From assembly GCF_023333585.1 (NCBI RefSeq), contig NZ_JAIQZN010000006.1, positions 66,809-130,808 on the forward strand: a stretch of 64,000 bases of DNA, written 5' to 3'. A program made the position numbers and the translations under genes. The DNA comes from Argonema antarcticum A004/B2 (GTDB lineage Bacteria; Cyanobacteriota; Cyanobacteriia; Cyanobacteriales; Aerosakkonemataceae). Numbering within the stretch: position 1 is the stretch's first letter; the number at the start of each line of letters is the position of its first letter. Below the pieces are notes generated by a model. That model was given only the letters and a program-made list of their open reading frames with translations. It ran no database searches and was not told the DNA's origin. Below are positions 18,046 through 27,800 of the stretch, piece by piece.

Positions 18046-19065
18046 ATGATGTTTACTTTTCGTTCTTTGTCACTAGCCGTTTCGATCGCCAGCCTAGTTG
18101 CCCTCACCTCCTGTGGCGGTAGTCAAAATACAGAGAGTACGTCAACCCCAGCCGCCACTTCCAGCCCTGTAGCCGCCACGGAGATGGGAAGTAACAATAT
18201 GACAAGCACTGGCAAGCCGAAAATCAATATTAATACGGCAATTTTGTCGGAATTAGATAAGTTAGAGGCCAAATTAGGTGTTCCAGCCCTATCCAACAAA
18301 ATTCAATCCAGTCGTCCCTACGGCAACATCGAGGAACTGGTGTCTAAAAAGGTGATCGACCAGCCGCAATTTGACCAGATTAAAGATATGGTGACGATCG
18401 AAGATGTCGTACTCACGGGTGAAGCCAAAGATGTTGACTACATGACCAAACTCGGCTTGATGAAGGGACATCTTCTGGTAGCTAAGGAACTGCTGGATTT
18501 GCAACAGCCAAAGCAGGCTGAACCTCACATCGGTCATCCGGTAGAAGAGATTTATGTCGATGTGGAAGATCAGCTTAACGAACGCAAAGTCAAAGAGTTC
18601 AAGACGACTTTAGCTGGTCTGCAAGATTTGGTAAAATCTAAGCCGAAGGATGCCAAGGTGGGTACGGAGTTTGCCAATTCCATGCAGGCGGTGGATGGAG
18701 CGATCGCATCCCTACCAGACACTCAACGTCAGTCTCCTCAATTTGTATTGAAGGTGATTAATGGGTTGCTGGATACCGCTAACTCCGAATATGGAGCTGC
18801 GATCGCAAATGGCAAAGTGGCAGCTGCAATTGAGTATCAAGACTCACGCGGCTTTGTCAACTACGCCAATACCCTTTATAAGACGATCGCCTCTAGCGTA
18901 GCTAAGGAAAATCCAGAAGCTCACAAAGCGATCGAAACCACTATGGCTCAGCTGAGCAAAGCTTGGCCCACCGCCACCGCCCCAGCTGCCCCAGTGCTGA
19001 CCCCAGAGGAAGTGTCACAGCTGATTAAGACAATTGAGCAAAATACCCAAAAGGTAGGAAAATAA
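18046..19065 (+). CDS. Lipoprotein with helix-hairpin-helix domain, iron-uptake locus
   Basis: A 339-residue protein. A lipobox (LVALTSC, Cys at ~24) follows a hydrophobic signal, so I start at ATG 18046 (a second ATG is at 18049). A Ser/Thr/Pro linker is followed by a helix-hairpin-helix domain (ININTAILSELDKLEAKLG, then IQSSRPYGNIEELVSKKVI), then a helical domain with EPHIGHPVEEIYVDVEDQL. The helical part, together with the FTR1 permease 1.4 kb downstream, suggests a periplasmic iron-binding EfeO-like partner (inference). The HhH domain in an exported protein is unusual. Confidence 0.7.
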   Translation: MMFTFRSLSLAVSIASLVALTSCGGSQNTESTSTPAATSSPVAATEMGSNNMTSTGKPKININTAILSELDKLEAKLGVPALSNKIQSSRPYGNIEELVSKKVIDQPQFDQIKDMVTIEDVVLTGEAKDVDYMTKLGLMKGHLLVAKELLDLQQPKQAEPHIGHPVEEIYVDVEDQLNERKVKEFKTTLAGLQDLVKSKPKDAKVGTEFANSMQAVDGAIASLPDTQRQSPQFVLKVINGLLDTANSEYGAAIANGKVAAAIEYQDSRGFVNYANTLYKTIASSVAKENPEAHKAIETTMAQLSKAWPTATAPAAPVLTPEEVSQLIKTIEQNTQKVGK

Positions 19066-19188
19066 CATCACGTTTGTGTTGCCAATGTTAGCAGGGAGCG
19101 TTTGAGTTTTGGCTTCTAGCTTCCTACTGACACTTTTTTTGGCCCGATCGCAAATAACCTTGAATAGCTGGGACTATACTTTTTTATC

Positions 19189-19989
19189 ATGAGCTTAACC
19201 GAGTCTGGAAACTCTAAAATAGATAATATTTACCTTAAAGAAGATTTGATGAAAGCAAATATTTTTCAAATTTTAGAGCAAAATTTATTTTTTTGTGAAT
19301 ATCAGCCAATAGTTTGTCCAACAAATAATATCATTCATGCTTATGAAGCATTGGCCAGATTTAAAATAAATGGCGAATACATTCCACCAGACTTAGTGTT
19401 TGGTTCCCTACATCAAGACAAAATGCTATTTTTTAAACTAGAATCTCGAATAAAAAACTTTCAAATCTGCCATAGACCAGCAAATTTTAATCTATTTTTA
19501 AACTTAGATCCCCATGTTTGCGAAGAAGATTATCAGTTAGAATATTGGTTATCTACCTTTTCCAACCAAGTAAACCTCGTAGTCGAAATTATTGAAAATA
19601 CCAGCGTCAGCAATCTTTATAATATTAAAAAATTCATGCAATTATTAGGAAAATGTGGGATAAAAGTTGCTTTAGATGACATCGGAGGGATAAATAACTT
19701 ATTTTCTTTTGAATTGCTGGAATATGCCAATTACCTTAAATTTGACAGGAGGTGGTTTGAACTAATATATTATAGTGAGTCATACAAAATTATCCTCCAA
19801 GGTTTGATTGCCTTTGCCAAATCCAAAGGCAATCTGTGTATATTTGAAGGAGTTGAAACAGAAGAACAATTGAAATTAGCTGGCGAATTAGGTGTAGACT
19901 ATGTACAGGGGTTTTTGTTCCGAGATCGGTTTATACTAGCTCAAGGGAATGAAAGCCCAAACTTGATGGATGAAAATTCCATTTTCTAA
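19189..19989 (+). CDS. EAL-domain c-di-GMP phosphodiesterase
   Basis: A 266-residue, single-domain EAL protein. Motifs expected for an active enzyme are present: YEALARF (EAL), NLDPHVC, VVEIIEN, VALDDIGG (the metal-binding DD pair), YLKFDR, FEGVETEEQL and VQGFLF. It lacks a fused sensor or GGDEF domain. Such enzymes hydrolyse c-di-GMP. It stands between the HhH lipoprotein and bacterioferritin genes in the same direction. The low-GC codon use differs from its neighbours, possibly a sign of transfer. Confidence 0.85.
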   Translation: MSLTESGNSKIDNIYLKEDLMKANIFQILEQNLFFCEYQPIVCPTNNIIHAYEALARFKINGEYIPPDLVFGSLHQDKMLFFKLESRIKNFQICHRPANFNLFLNLDPHVCEEDYQLEYWLSTFSNQVNLVVEIIENTSVSNLYNIKKFMQLLGKCGIKVALDDIGGINNLFSFELLEYANYLKFDRRWFELIYYSESYKIILQGLIAFAKSKGNLCIFEGVETEEQLKLAGELGVDYVQGFLFRDRFILAQGNESPNLMDENSIF

Positions 19990-20023
19990 TTGTTAACTCA
20001 TCACTTTATAAGGATGAAAAATC

Positions 20024-20458
20024 GTGAGAGAACTTGACCACAAAAAGACTGTAGACCTGCTAAATACCATCATGGAATTTGAACTGGCAGGCGTCGTGCG
20101 TTATACCCACTACTCCTTGATGGTCACTGGCCCCAACCGAATTCCAATTGTGGAGTTTTTCAAATTGCAGGCAAATGAATCATTAACCCATGCCCAGCAA
20201 GCCGGAGAAATTCTCACTGGTTTAGAGGGACATCCTACCCTGCGGATCGCTCCTATGGAAGAAACCTACAAACACACAGTGCGAGATATTTTGGAAGAAA
20301 GTTTATCCCACGAAAAAAAGGCGCTCGATCTTTATAAAGCCTTACTAGAGACAGTTGAAGATGCCAGCATTTATCTGGAAGAATTTACCCGTACCATGAT
20401 TGGTACAGAAGAAATGCACAACATCGAAATCAAAAAGATGTTACGCGATTTTAGCTAA
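20024..20458 (+). CDS. Bacterioferritin-like iron-storage protein
   Basis: A 144-residue four-helix-bundle ferritin-like protein with a GTG start preceded by AAGGA. Di-iron ligands expected of the family are visible: FELAGVVRYTHY, ANESLTHAQQ, ESLSHEKKALDLY and GTEEMHNIEIKKML (ExxH). It would oxidise and store iron in the cytoplasm. It lies 50 bp upstream of the FTR1 gene, so co-transcription is likely. A Dps-like or mini-bacterioferritin identity cannot be excluded. Confidence 0.82.
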   Translation: MRELDHKKTVDLLNTIMEFELAGVVRYTHYSLMVTGPNRIPIVEFFKLQANESLTHAQQAGEILTGLEGHPTLRIAPMEETYKHTVRDILEESLSHEKKALDLYKALLETVEDASIYLEEFTRTMIGTEEMHNIEIKKMLRDFS

Positions 20459-20507
20459 TGTTTATTCAGATATTAGCGATCTTTTGACTTTTGACTTTTG
20501 AGTTACT

Positions 20508-21482
20508 ATGGATTTTAGTTCTGCTTTACCTACGTTTATCATTACCCTGCGAGAAGGGGTTGAAGCGGCTTTAGTTGTGGGAATTGTGCTAGCTTTGCTC
20601 AAAAAAGCCAAGCAAAGCAAACTCAACCCGTGGGTTTATGCCGGGATCGGGGTTGGAATTATAGCCAGTGCTATGGTGGGTGTGCTATTTAGCTGGATAA
20701 TTCAATGGCTAGGCACATCGAATACCCAGTATGCGCCTGTAATAGAGCCGCTGCTAGAGGCTGTTTTTGGCGTGGCGGCGATCGCAATGCTCAGCTGGAT
20801 GCTAATCTGGATGACCCAGCAAGCACGTAGCCTGAAAGGTCAAGTCGAAGGAGCCGTAACCGCTGCTCTCAAAGACGATGCGGCAGCCGGTTGGGGCGTT
20901 TTTAGCCTCATTTTAATCGCGGTTTTGCGCGAAGGCTTTGAAACCGTTCTGTTCATAGTAGCCAAATTTCAACAAGGATTAATTCCCGCGTTGGGCGCAT
21001 TAGGCGGTATAACAATGGCAGCTGGGATTGGCGTACTTCTATTTAAATGGGGAGTCAAGATCGACATCCGCCGATTTTTCCAGATAATGGGAGTTTTTTT
21101 GCTCCTAATTGTAGCTGGTTTGGTTATTTCGACAATGACAGATTTTGACACTGCTGTTAAAACTCTCTCCCAGATGAATCGCGAGTCAGAATCTCTTTGT
21201 TTTTACTATGAAAGGTTTACCAAAAACTCCTCCTGCATTTTGGGGCCGATGGTTTGGAATACTACCCAAGTCCTGCCACAAAATAAGTTTCCCGGCATTA
21301 TTCTGCATACCCTGTTCGGCTACGCCGATAAGCTGTATATCGTGCAAGCAGTGGGTTATCTAGTGTTTTTATTTACCATCGGCGGTCTTTACTTCCGCAG
21401 CTTAAACAGTCGAAATCCTTTGCCTGCGAAAAATGGTAAAAGCAGTTCCACAACTGGTGACAAATCAGTCAGTTCTCGATAG
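20508..21482 (+). CDS. FTR1/EfeU-family iron permease
   Basis: A 324-residue membrane protein with about seven hydrophobic helices. The two hallmark REXXE iron-binding motifs are present: ITLREGVEAALVVG near the N-terminus and AVLREGFETVLF near residue 145. FTR1 proteins take up iron as Fe(III) after oxidation by a copper oxidase (yeast Fet3) or in EfeUOB systems. Here the HhH lipoprotein and the multicopper oxidase upstream could supply the partner roles (inference). Confidence 0.9.
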   Translation: MDFSSALPTFIITLREGVEAALVVGIVLALLKKAKQSKLNPWVYAGIGVGIIASAMVGVLFSWIIQWLGTSNTQYAPVIEPLLEAVFGVAAIAMLSWMLIWMTQQARSLKGQVEGAVTAALKDDAAAGWGVFSLILIAVLREGFETVLFIVAKFQQGLIPALGALGGITMAAGIGVLLFKWGVKIDIRRFFQIMGVFLLLIVAGLVISTMTDFDTAVKTLSQMNRESESLCFYYERFTKNSSCILGPMVWNTTQVLPQNKFPGIILHTLFGYADKLYIVQAVGYLVFLFTIGGLYFRSLNSRNPLPAKNGKSSSTTGDKSVSSR

Positions 21483-21747
21483 CCATAAAGATAATCGACT
21501 TTTCTGGCGCTCTTAATCTCTCATTTTTGTCAATAAGCCCCGTCTAATAGACCTCTCCAAAAAAGATTGTAGAGACGTTTCTATCAACGCTCTCTACAAG
21601 GGTTTCAGCTAACGCACCTTTAATTTTTGGAGATGTCCAATACAATTTAAAACTAGCATATTGATAAAAGACGGGACTTATTGACAAGCTGGCGAGGGCT
21701 AGGGCAACTCCAACTCTTGCTTCTTTTCCAAATCCCTTACGGAGTAG

Positions 21748-21874
21748 TAAGCTAACACGCATCTAATTCGGATATTTCTAATCCGGCAATCAAACCTTCA
21801 ATTCCTCTCCCACTCCCCCACTCCCCCACTCTCCCACTCCCGCTAAACATACAAATTAAATGCGTAGCAGCTTA
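21748..21874. mobile_element. 127-bp MITE, copy 2
   Basis: Matches 7882-8008 and 57973-58099 over its full length, including both TAAGCT/AGCTTA ends. It is followed by a CCCCTAG tandem tract at 21885-21930. Confidence 0.88.
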
Positions 21875-21948
21875 ACCTTTCCCCTCTTCCCTAGCCCCTA
21901 GCCCCTAGCCCCTAGCCCCTAGCCCCTAGCTATATATTCAATTTGCGC

Positions 21949-22368
21949 TTATTCTTCATCAAGGCTGGGGGAAATAGTGCGCCACACTCGATGAACTAAA
22001 CTTGTAGAAGCAGAAAACAAGGCGAATCCAATTAGCGGGTGAAGTATTCCCAAAGGCAGGGGAAATTTCAGGTGAATTGTCAGGAATTGCAGCCCTAGTA
22101 GTACTGGCAGACTTACCGTAAGGCTACGAACTCGGCGCGAAAATGGAACCCAGTATACCCATACCAGCAGAATGAGTGATAGCCCACTGTATCCTCGTAC
22201 CAGCCAAACATGGGTGTTCCACCACTCAGGGTTGTAAAAGTGTGCCAGTCCGACTGTCAGTACTTGAGCGATCGAGCAGAGGTTGAACAGTACTGCTACG
22301 ATGTAAAAAAACATTTGACTCTGGCGTTCTGATGCCTGTACGCCATCAGAACTAGAACTTGCAGTCAT
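21949..22368 (-). CDS. DUF6220-type membrane protein
   Basis: A 139-residue protein with four hydrophobic helices (e.g. FFYIVAVLFNLCSIAQVLTV, SLILLVWVYWVPF, LLGLQFLTIHL, LHPLIGFALFSAS). The layout, AHFYNPEWWNTH and HPLIGFALF resemble DUF6220 proteins, whose function is unknown. AAAGGA precedes the ATG at 22368. Monocistronic, and divergent from the LuxR regulator. Confidence 0.65.
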   Translation of the reverse strand: MTASSSSDGVQASERQSQMFFYIVAVLFNLCSIAQVLTVGLAHFYNPEWWNTHVWLVRGYSGLSLILLVWVYWVPFSRRVRSLTVSLPVLLGLQFLTIHLKFPLPLGILHPLIGFALFSASTSLVHRVWRTISPSLDEE

Positions 22369-22480
22369 GCTAAAAATATCCTTTAAGCTGGATTGGTAGA
22401 GGATTTACCTCTACTAAAGCTAAGGTAGAATGTGCTACCTAACTCCGCCTAGACCTCGATCGGGTACACTTTGCTGTGTT

Positions 22481-23200
22481 ATGGCTAACTTGCAATCTTT
22501 ATTTCAAACCGTCACTCAAGCCAAAGACGAACAGGAGTTGCGATCGCACATTTACGCAGAAGTGCGCGAGTATTTCGCCGCCAAACGATCGGGATTATTT
22601 TTCTTCGACGCGCCTTACAGCACAATACCCGATCAGGCTCCGCAACGCTGGCGCGATCGCAATCTTCAAAACCTCGTGCAACTGGCGTTATCCACCGAAT
22701 ACAACCCGATTTTGCGCTACCTGGTGGAACGACACGCCCCTGCTCACGAAGCTTTGGTCGGATCGCCGAAAGCATGGCAATTGATTTGTCCGCGTGCCGA
22801 CCACTGGCACGTCATGGCTGGCCCGATCGTAAACCAAGGACAATTAGTTGGTGCAGTTGGCTTTACTCGCGTGCAAGGAATGCCCTCTTTCGATCCGCAA
22901 AATTTGATGGATTTGAGTGCCCTTTGTCTTCACCTCTCGACTTGGGTGGCAACAGTGCGATCGTCACAGCAAATGTTCAAGACAAATCGCCTCACATCCC
23001 GCGAACTGCAAATTGCTTCACTCGTAGCGCAAGGGCGAACAAACGCAGAAATTGGTGTTGAACTTTGGATTACTGAAAACTCGGTGAAGCAAGCTTTAAA
23101 GAGAATGTTTCGTAAGCTTGAGGTTTCCTCTCGTACCCAGATGGTTACTCAACTTTCTGCCAATACAAAACTTTTCTCAGCTAGCAGCAAACCTGGCTGA
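22481..23200 (+). CDS. LuxR-family transcriptional regulator
   Basis: A 239-residue protein. The N-terminal ~165 residues are a GAF-like sensor region (EYFAAKRSGLFFFD, HWHVMAGPIVNQGQLVGAVG). A LuxR helix-turn-helix follows (LTSRELQIASLVAQGRTNAE, then ITENSVKQALKRMFRKLEV). It lacks a receiver domain. I chose the ATG at 22481 (MANLQSLFQTV) because cyanobacterial relatives begin this way. An ATG at 22430 would add 17 Pro/Arg-rich residues. The signal is unknown. Confidence 0.82.
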   Translation: MANLQSLFQTVTQAKDEQELRSHIYAEVREYFAAKRSGLFFFDAPYSTIPDQAPQRWRDRNLQNLVQLALSTEYNPILRYLVERHAPAHEALVGSPKAWQLICPRADHWHVMAGPIVNQGQLVGAVGFTRVQGMPSFDPQNLMDLSALCLHLSTWVATVRSSQQMFKTNRLTSRELQIASLVAQGRTNAEIGVELWITENSVKQALKRMFRKLEVSSRTQMVTQLSANTKLFSASSKPG

Positions 23201-23342
23201 TTTGCGTTCGATTTATCGAAAAATTTGCATCCCCAACCCACAAATTCATAGACTCAATTTATACACCGCAAGAAACGGGTGGTTTTGGGCTTACACCATC
23301 AGTAAAATCAGGGAATAGAAAAACTCTCTTGACTCAGCCTAT

Positions 23343-24230
23343 ATGACTTCAATGAAGAGTGTGAGTGTCTATAACAGCAAAGACTACAGCCGAATTGCAG
23401 GTGCGATCGCATTCATGCGGAAACATCATCTGACCCAACCCGATTTGGCAACTGTGGCACAGCACATCGGTCTTAGTGAGTATCATTTTCAACGGCTATT
23501 TAGCCAATGGGCAGGCATCAGTCCCAAGCGTTTTTTGCAATATCTCACTGTTGAATATGCCAAATCAAAAATCACCCAGACTAAAAGCCTTTTAGACCTG
23601 ACCCTAGATGTGGGACTCTCAAGTCCAGGACGATTACACGATTTATTTGTGAACATAGAAGCAATGTCTCCTGGTGAGTTCAAGACAGGAGGAGCAGGGA
23701 AACAAATTCGTTATGGGATTCATGATAGCCCATTTGACAAATACCTACTTGCCACAACATCTCGTGGTATTTGTAATCTGTATTTCTTAGATTCATCAGA
23801 TCAGCAGACTGCCGAGCAAATGCTTCGTCAGTCATGGGGAAGTGCTGAAATTATCTACGATCCACAAGCCACTCAACCTCTGCACGATCTGATTTTCAAT
23901 CCAGATGGCTTTATTGATAAGAAACCATTAACGCTTTTGGTCAAGGGCACCAATTTTCAGATTCAAGTTTGGCGGGCACTTTTGAGAGTACCATTTGCAG
24001 GCATCGCAACTTATCAGAATATCGCCTCACTAATTGGTCGTCCAACTGCTGCTAGAGCCGTGGGCAATGCTGTGGGTAATAACCCTCTAGCCTATCTCAT
24101 TCCCTGTCATCGTGTGATTAGGGAATCTGGGGAACTCGGCGGCTATCACTGGGGCAAGGAACGTAAGGCAGCCATTTTGGGTTGGGAAGCCAGTCGTACT
24201 TCAGGGGGCGAATCTTTCAATCAAGTCTGA
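23343..24230 (+). CDS. AraC-type HTH plus O6-alkylguanine-DNA alkyltransferase (Ada-like)
   Basis: A 295-residue fusion. Residues ~10-110 are an AraC helix-turn-helix (MRKHHLTQPDLATVAQHIGL, ISPKRFLQYLTVEYAK). Residues ~205-290 are the alkyltransferase domain with active-site PCHRVI, helix VWRALLRVPFAGIATYQNIA and GGYHWGKERK. It lacks the N-terminal metal-binding domain of enteric Ada, a known short Ada/Ogt layout. It would repair O6-alkylguanine in a suicide reaction and may regulate transcription. Confidence 0.88.
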   Translation: MTSMKSVSVYNSKDYSRIAGAIAFMRKHHLTQPDLATVAQHIGLSEYHFQRLFSQWAGISPKRFLQYLTVEYAKSKITQTKSLLDLTLDVGLSSPGRLHDLFVNIEAMSPGEFKTGGAGKQIRYGIHDSPFDKYLLATTSRGICNLYFLDSSDQQTAEQMLRQSWGSAEIIYDPQATQPLHDLIFNPDGFIDKKPLTLLVKGTNFQIQVWRALLRVPFAGIATYQNIASLIGRPTAARAVGNAVGNNPLAYLIPCHRVIRESGELGGYHWGKERKAAILGWEASRTSGGESFNQV

Positions 24231-24348
24231 TGTGGCAACGCATTTTCATGCTCAATAGCCTGATGGCTGTAGGAAACCACACATTTAGAGGAAGGACGTA
24301 TGGGTGTTGCGCGATCGTTAAATTAACCGTTGGTAGCAGTTTTCCAGG

Positions 24349-24597
24349 TTAGTTTTTTCGAGGCGATCGCATCCAAACACAATATAACATTGTCAGCAGT
24401 AACCATCCCGATGCACAGCAAAAACCAGGAAATGCAACGGGAATGGGTAAAAACTGTGCGTTAACTTCAATCAACTGATTAACATAAGGTTGAACAAAAT
24501 TGTCATAGGCATTTTCTAAGGCTTCCCGTTGTTTGATTTTATTGATAGGCGCTTGGTCGATCCCAAACCCAAGTTTATTTTCAGGTAAAATATCCAT
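24349..24597 (-). CDS. Small single-helix membrane protein, unknown
   Basis: An 82-residue protein starting MDILPENKLGFGIDQAPINK, with one C-terminal transmembrane helix (FPGFCCASGWLLLTMLYCVW). GGAGAG lies 7 bases upstream of the ATG on the minus strand, supporting real translation. The family is not recognised. The 277-bp region up to the NACHT gene is AT-rich and shows no other feature. Confidence 0.55.
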   Translation of the reverse strand: MDILPENKLGFGIDQAPINKIKQREALENAYDNFVQPYVNQLIEVNAQFLPIPVAFPGFCCASGWLLLTMLYCVWMRSPRKN

Positions 24598-24874
24598 ATT
24601 TGTCTCTCCAGAAGTATTGATGGAATCAAGCTTTTTTGCTTGTTAATTTCACCGTAGGAGAGAAGAAATAGAGATAAAATTAGTAATAAATAGAAATCAA
24701 ATAGAAAAATTCTATTTGACGCTGGAGGCTTCAGCAGTCCAATTGTTTCTGGAAAAATCCGTCAAATTACAGGACTGACGCATCGCTTAAAAATTATTAA
24801 TGAAGATAAAAAAAATAATCTCGTTTCCTGGTAAATGTCGTAAAATAAAATATAGTTGAGCGATTGTGGGCTAG

Positions 24875-27800
24875 ATGAGCGATCCAAAGTATCAACGGCA
24901 GTTTTTAGAAGACTTGGCAACCCAGTACAAGTTTTATGGAGATACGCGGACGGCTTTTTTGGGTCGCTTCGCCCAAGAGAATGCGGATAAACAAAATAAC
25001 CAACTGCGCCTGACTTGGACAAAAGACGACCTTTTAAATAAAGAACAGAAGATCCAAGATGAGTTAAAGAAAATTTATCCTGCTTTGCGAGAAAATGGCT
25101 GTGACATTCCAGAAACCAAGCAAGGGAGATATAAAAAAGGTGAAAGTCCTTGGGAACTGGCGTATAAGTGGCTATGGGAGGTAAAGTTTCCAGAGTGGAA
25201 ACAAAAACAACCGGAAACGGATAAACCCACAGAAATCCTCAAGCGTTGCGTATTAGGACTCAAGGGAAACTATCAACAAGCACAACAGAAAATCACCGAA
25301 ATTACCCAACATCTGCAAACACTCCTCAACGATGACACCCTCTCGATTACCGTAGAAGAAGGCAGTATTATTATCATTGTCGAGAGTTCCCAAAGCGACT
25401 ACGACCAAATCAAAAAACGCCTCATTGGTCGAGAGATTGCGGGTTTTCCGGTAGAATATGTGATTGATGAGTGGCAAGATGTCTGTCGTCGGATGTTGAA
25501 AAGTCAGACTCAGTTAAGCAGTAATAGTGTCTTACGTCGCGCTTATTGTAATCGTAATTTAATTGAAGAAGAGTTATTTGTTGATTTGGCACTGGTGCAA
25601 CCGAAAAAAGACCGCAATAAAGCACACAAACAGGATATCGAACCTCATCGCGGTTCCGAATATTACACCCGACAAGAAGAAGCAGTAGAGAAACGGTTTG
25701 CCTACCCGGAGTTTCTCAAGGAAGTGATTAGCAAACCCACTCAGAAAAATATTGCCATTATTGGGGAACCCGGAGCGGGAAAAACCACTTTATTACAGAA
25801 ATTGGCGTTTTGGTTATTACAAGAAACCGATGATTTGGTAATTTGGATACCCCTGCGAGATTTAGGCGAGAAACGCTTGGGGGACTATTTACAAAAAATT
25901 TGGCTCAAAGATGCTTTGAGGTCTGCTAGAGAGGAAATTAAGGCAGACTGGGAGCAGAAATTTAAGGATGGTAAAGTTTGGTTACTGTTGGATGGTTTGG
26001 ATGAGATGGGGGATACAGCTAGGAATGCCTTATCGTTCCAAGGTTGGGTGACACAAGCTCAGTTAATTATCTCCTGTCGGTTGAATCTGTGGCAAGCAAA
26101 CCCCGTGCAGTTACAGGGGTTTCAAACCTATCTCACCCAACCGTTTCAGGATGAACAAATGCAGCAGTTTATCCAAAAGTGGTTTCGGGTTTTGTCAGGG
26201 GAAGGACAGGATGTGAGGTTAGCTGAATCCTTGTGGTCAGCACTGCAAACTACAGGTAAGGAACGGATTCAGGATTTATGCCGCAATCCCCTCCGTTTAA
26301 CGTTATTATGCTCGATTTGGCAAGGGAGAAAGGGAGATTTACCGGATACCACTGCTAAGTTATATCAGAAGTTTGTGGACTATATTTATGAGTGGAAGAA
26401 AAAAGAGTTTCCGGTGACAGATGAGGAAAGGCAACGTTTAAATTCAGGTTTAGGAGAGTTGGCGAAAGCATCCCTAGAAAGGGAGGTAACTCGGTTTCGG
26501 TTAACCCATCGGTTTGCGTGTAAATATTTGGGAAAACCGGATAATAATTCTCTGTTAGACACGGCGTTAAGGTTGGGTTGGTTGAATGAGGTGGGGGTGG
26601 ATGCGGATGAACCGGAAGATCCGGTTTATGCGTTTTATCATGCTACTTTTCAGGAGTATTTTGCAGCGTTGGCAGTGGATGATTGGGATTATTTTTTACC
26701 TCGGAATCATGTTAATTTTCTGGTTGAGGGGAAGAAATATCGGATTTTTGAAGTGCAGTGGAAGCAAGTGATTTTGTTGTGGTTGGGGCGTGGGGATGTT
26801 GCGGATGAGGAGAAAGAGAAGTTTATTCAGACATTAGTTGAGTTTGAAGATGGATGTGGAGAGTGGAATTTTGACAAAGTAGATAAAGGATTTTATGAAT
26901 ATAGAACTTATTTTATAGTAGCAACAGTAGTTGCAGACTTTAAACAATGTACTTTATTTAAAGAAATCATAGACAAAATTGTTCAATATTCTTTTGGTTC
27001 TTTTAATGAACAGAAAAAAGATCGTGAAAAATATTTATCGCCGATCTTTTCTGCCTCAAGAAATGTATTACTAGCAGAGATAGATAAAAAAAGCGCGATT
27101 GCTGTATTAGAGCAAATGTTAGATCGTTCCGATATTGACGTTCGTCTCCAGTGGCTAGCATCTGACGCTTTAAGAGAAATTGCTCCGTCAAATAACCAAG
27201 TCATACTTTTCTCAAAGAAACTTTTATCTAGCTTAGACTCTAACACATTAGTATCCTTAATTTTGGAGGAAGCTGAATCAGTTAATGACCAGACTATTTC
27301 TACCTTATTGTCACAGTTAACCAACCCTGATTTTCACACTTGGCGTGAAGTAACCAGCAGTTTAATGCAAGTAGCACTAGGAAATAATCAGCTTATTTCT
27401 GCATTAGAACAACTGAGAAATGATGCTAACGTACTAGATACAGTATTTGAAGTTGCAAAGAAAATTTTACCCGAACACTATCAGGTAATTCAAGCATTAT
27501 TTGGCGTGATAAAAAATACGGAGAATGAAGATAATGATGGCGTTTCTACAGAGAGTTTAGAAAAACTTACTCTGGCAAATAATCAGGAGGATGTGGAATT
27601 AGTTCAGGTACTAAAAACTACTGAAGATAAATATAGTCGGAAGGAAGCTGCGGAGAGTTTGAAAGAAATATTAACCACATCCGAACAATATGCAGGTGTC
27701 GTCTTAGCCTTAAAAGACTGCCTCAGCGATGAAGTTTACCAAAACAACTTTGACCGATTCAATCAATGCTACAAAGTCCTTTGGGATTGTGCCGCCAACC

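Noticed and set aside
21544-21762. Minus-strand 72-codon frame after FTR1
   Set aside because: Its start lies inside the 127-bp MITE and its text (VESVDRNVSTIFFGEV) looks like translated interspersed repeat. No gene family is evident.
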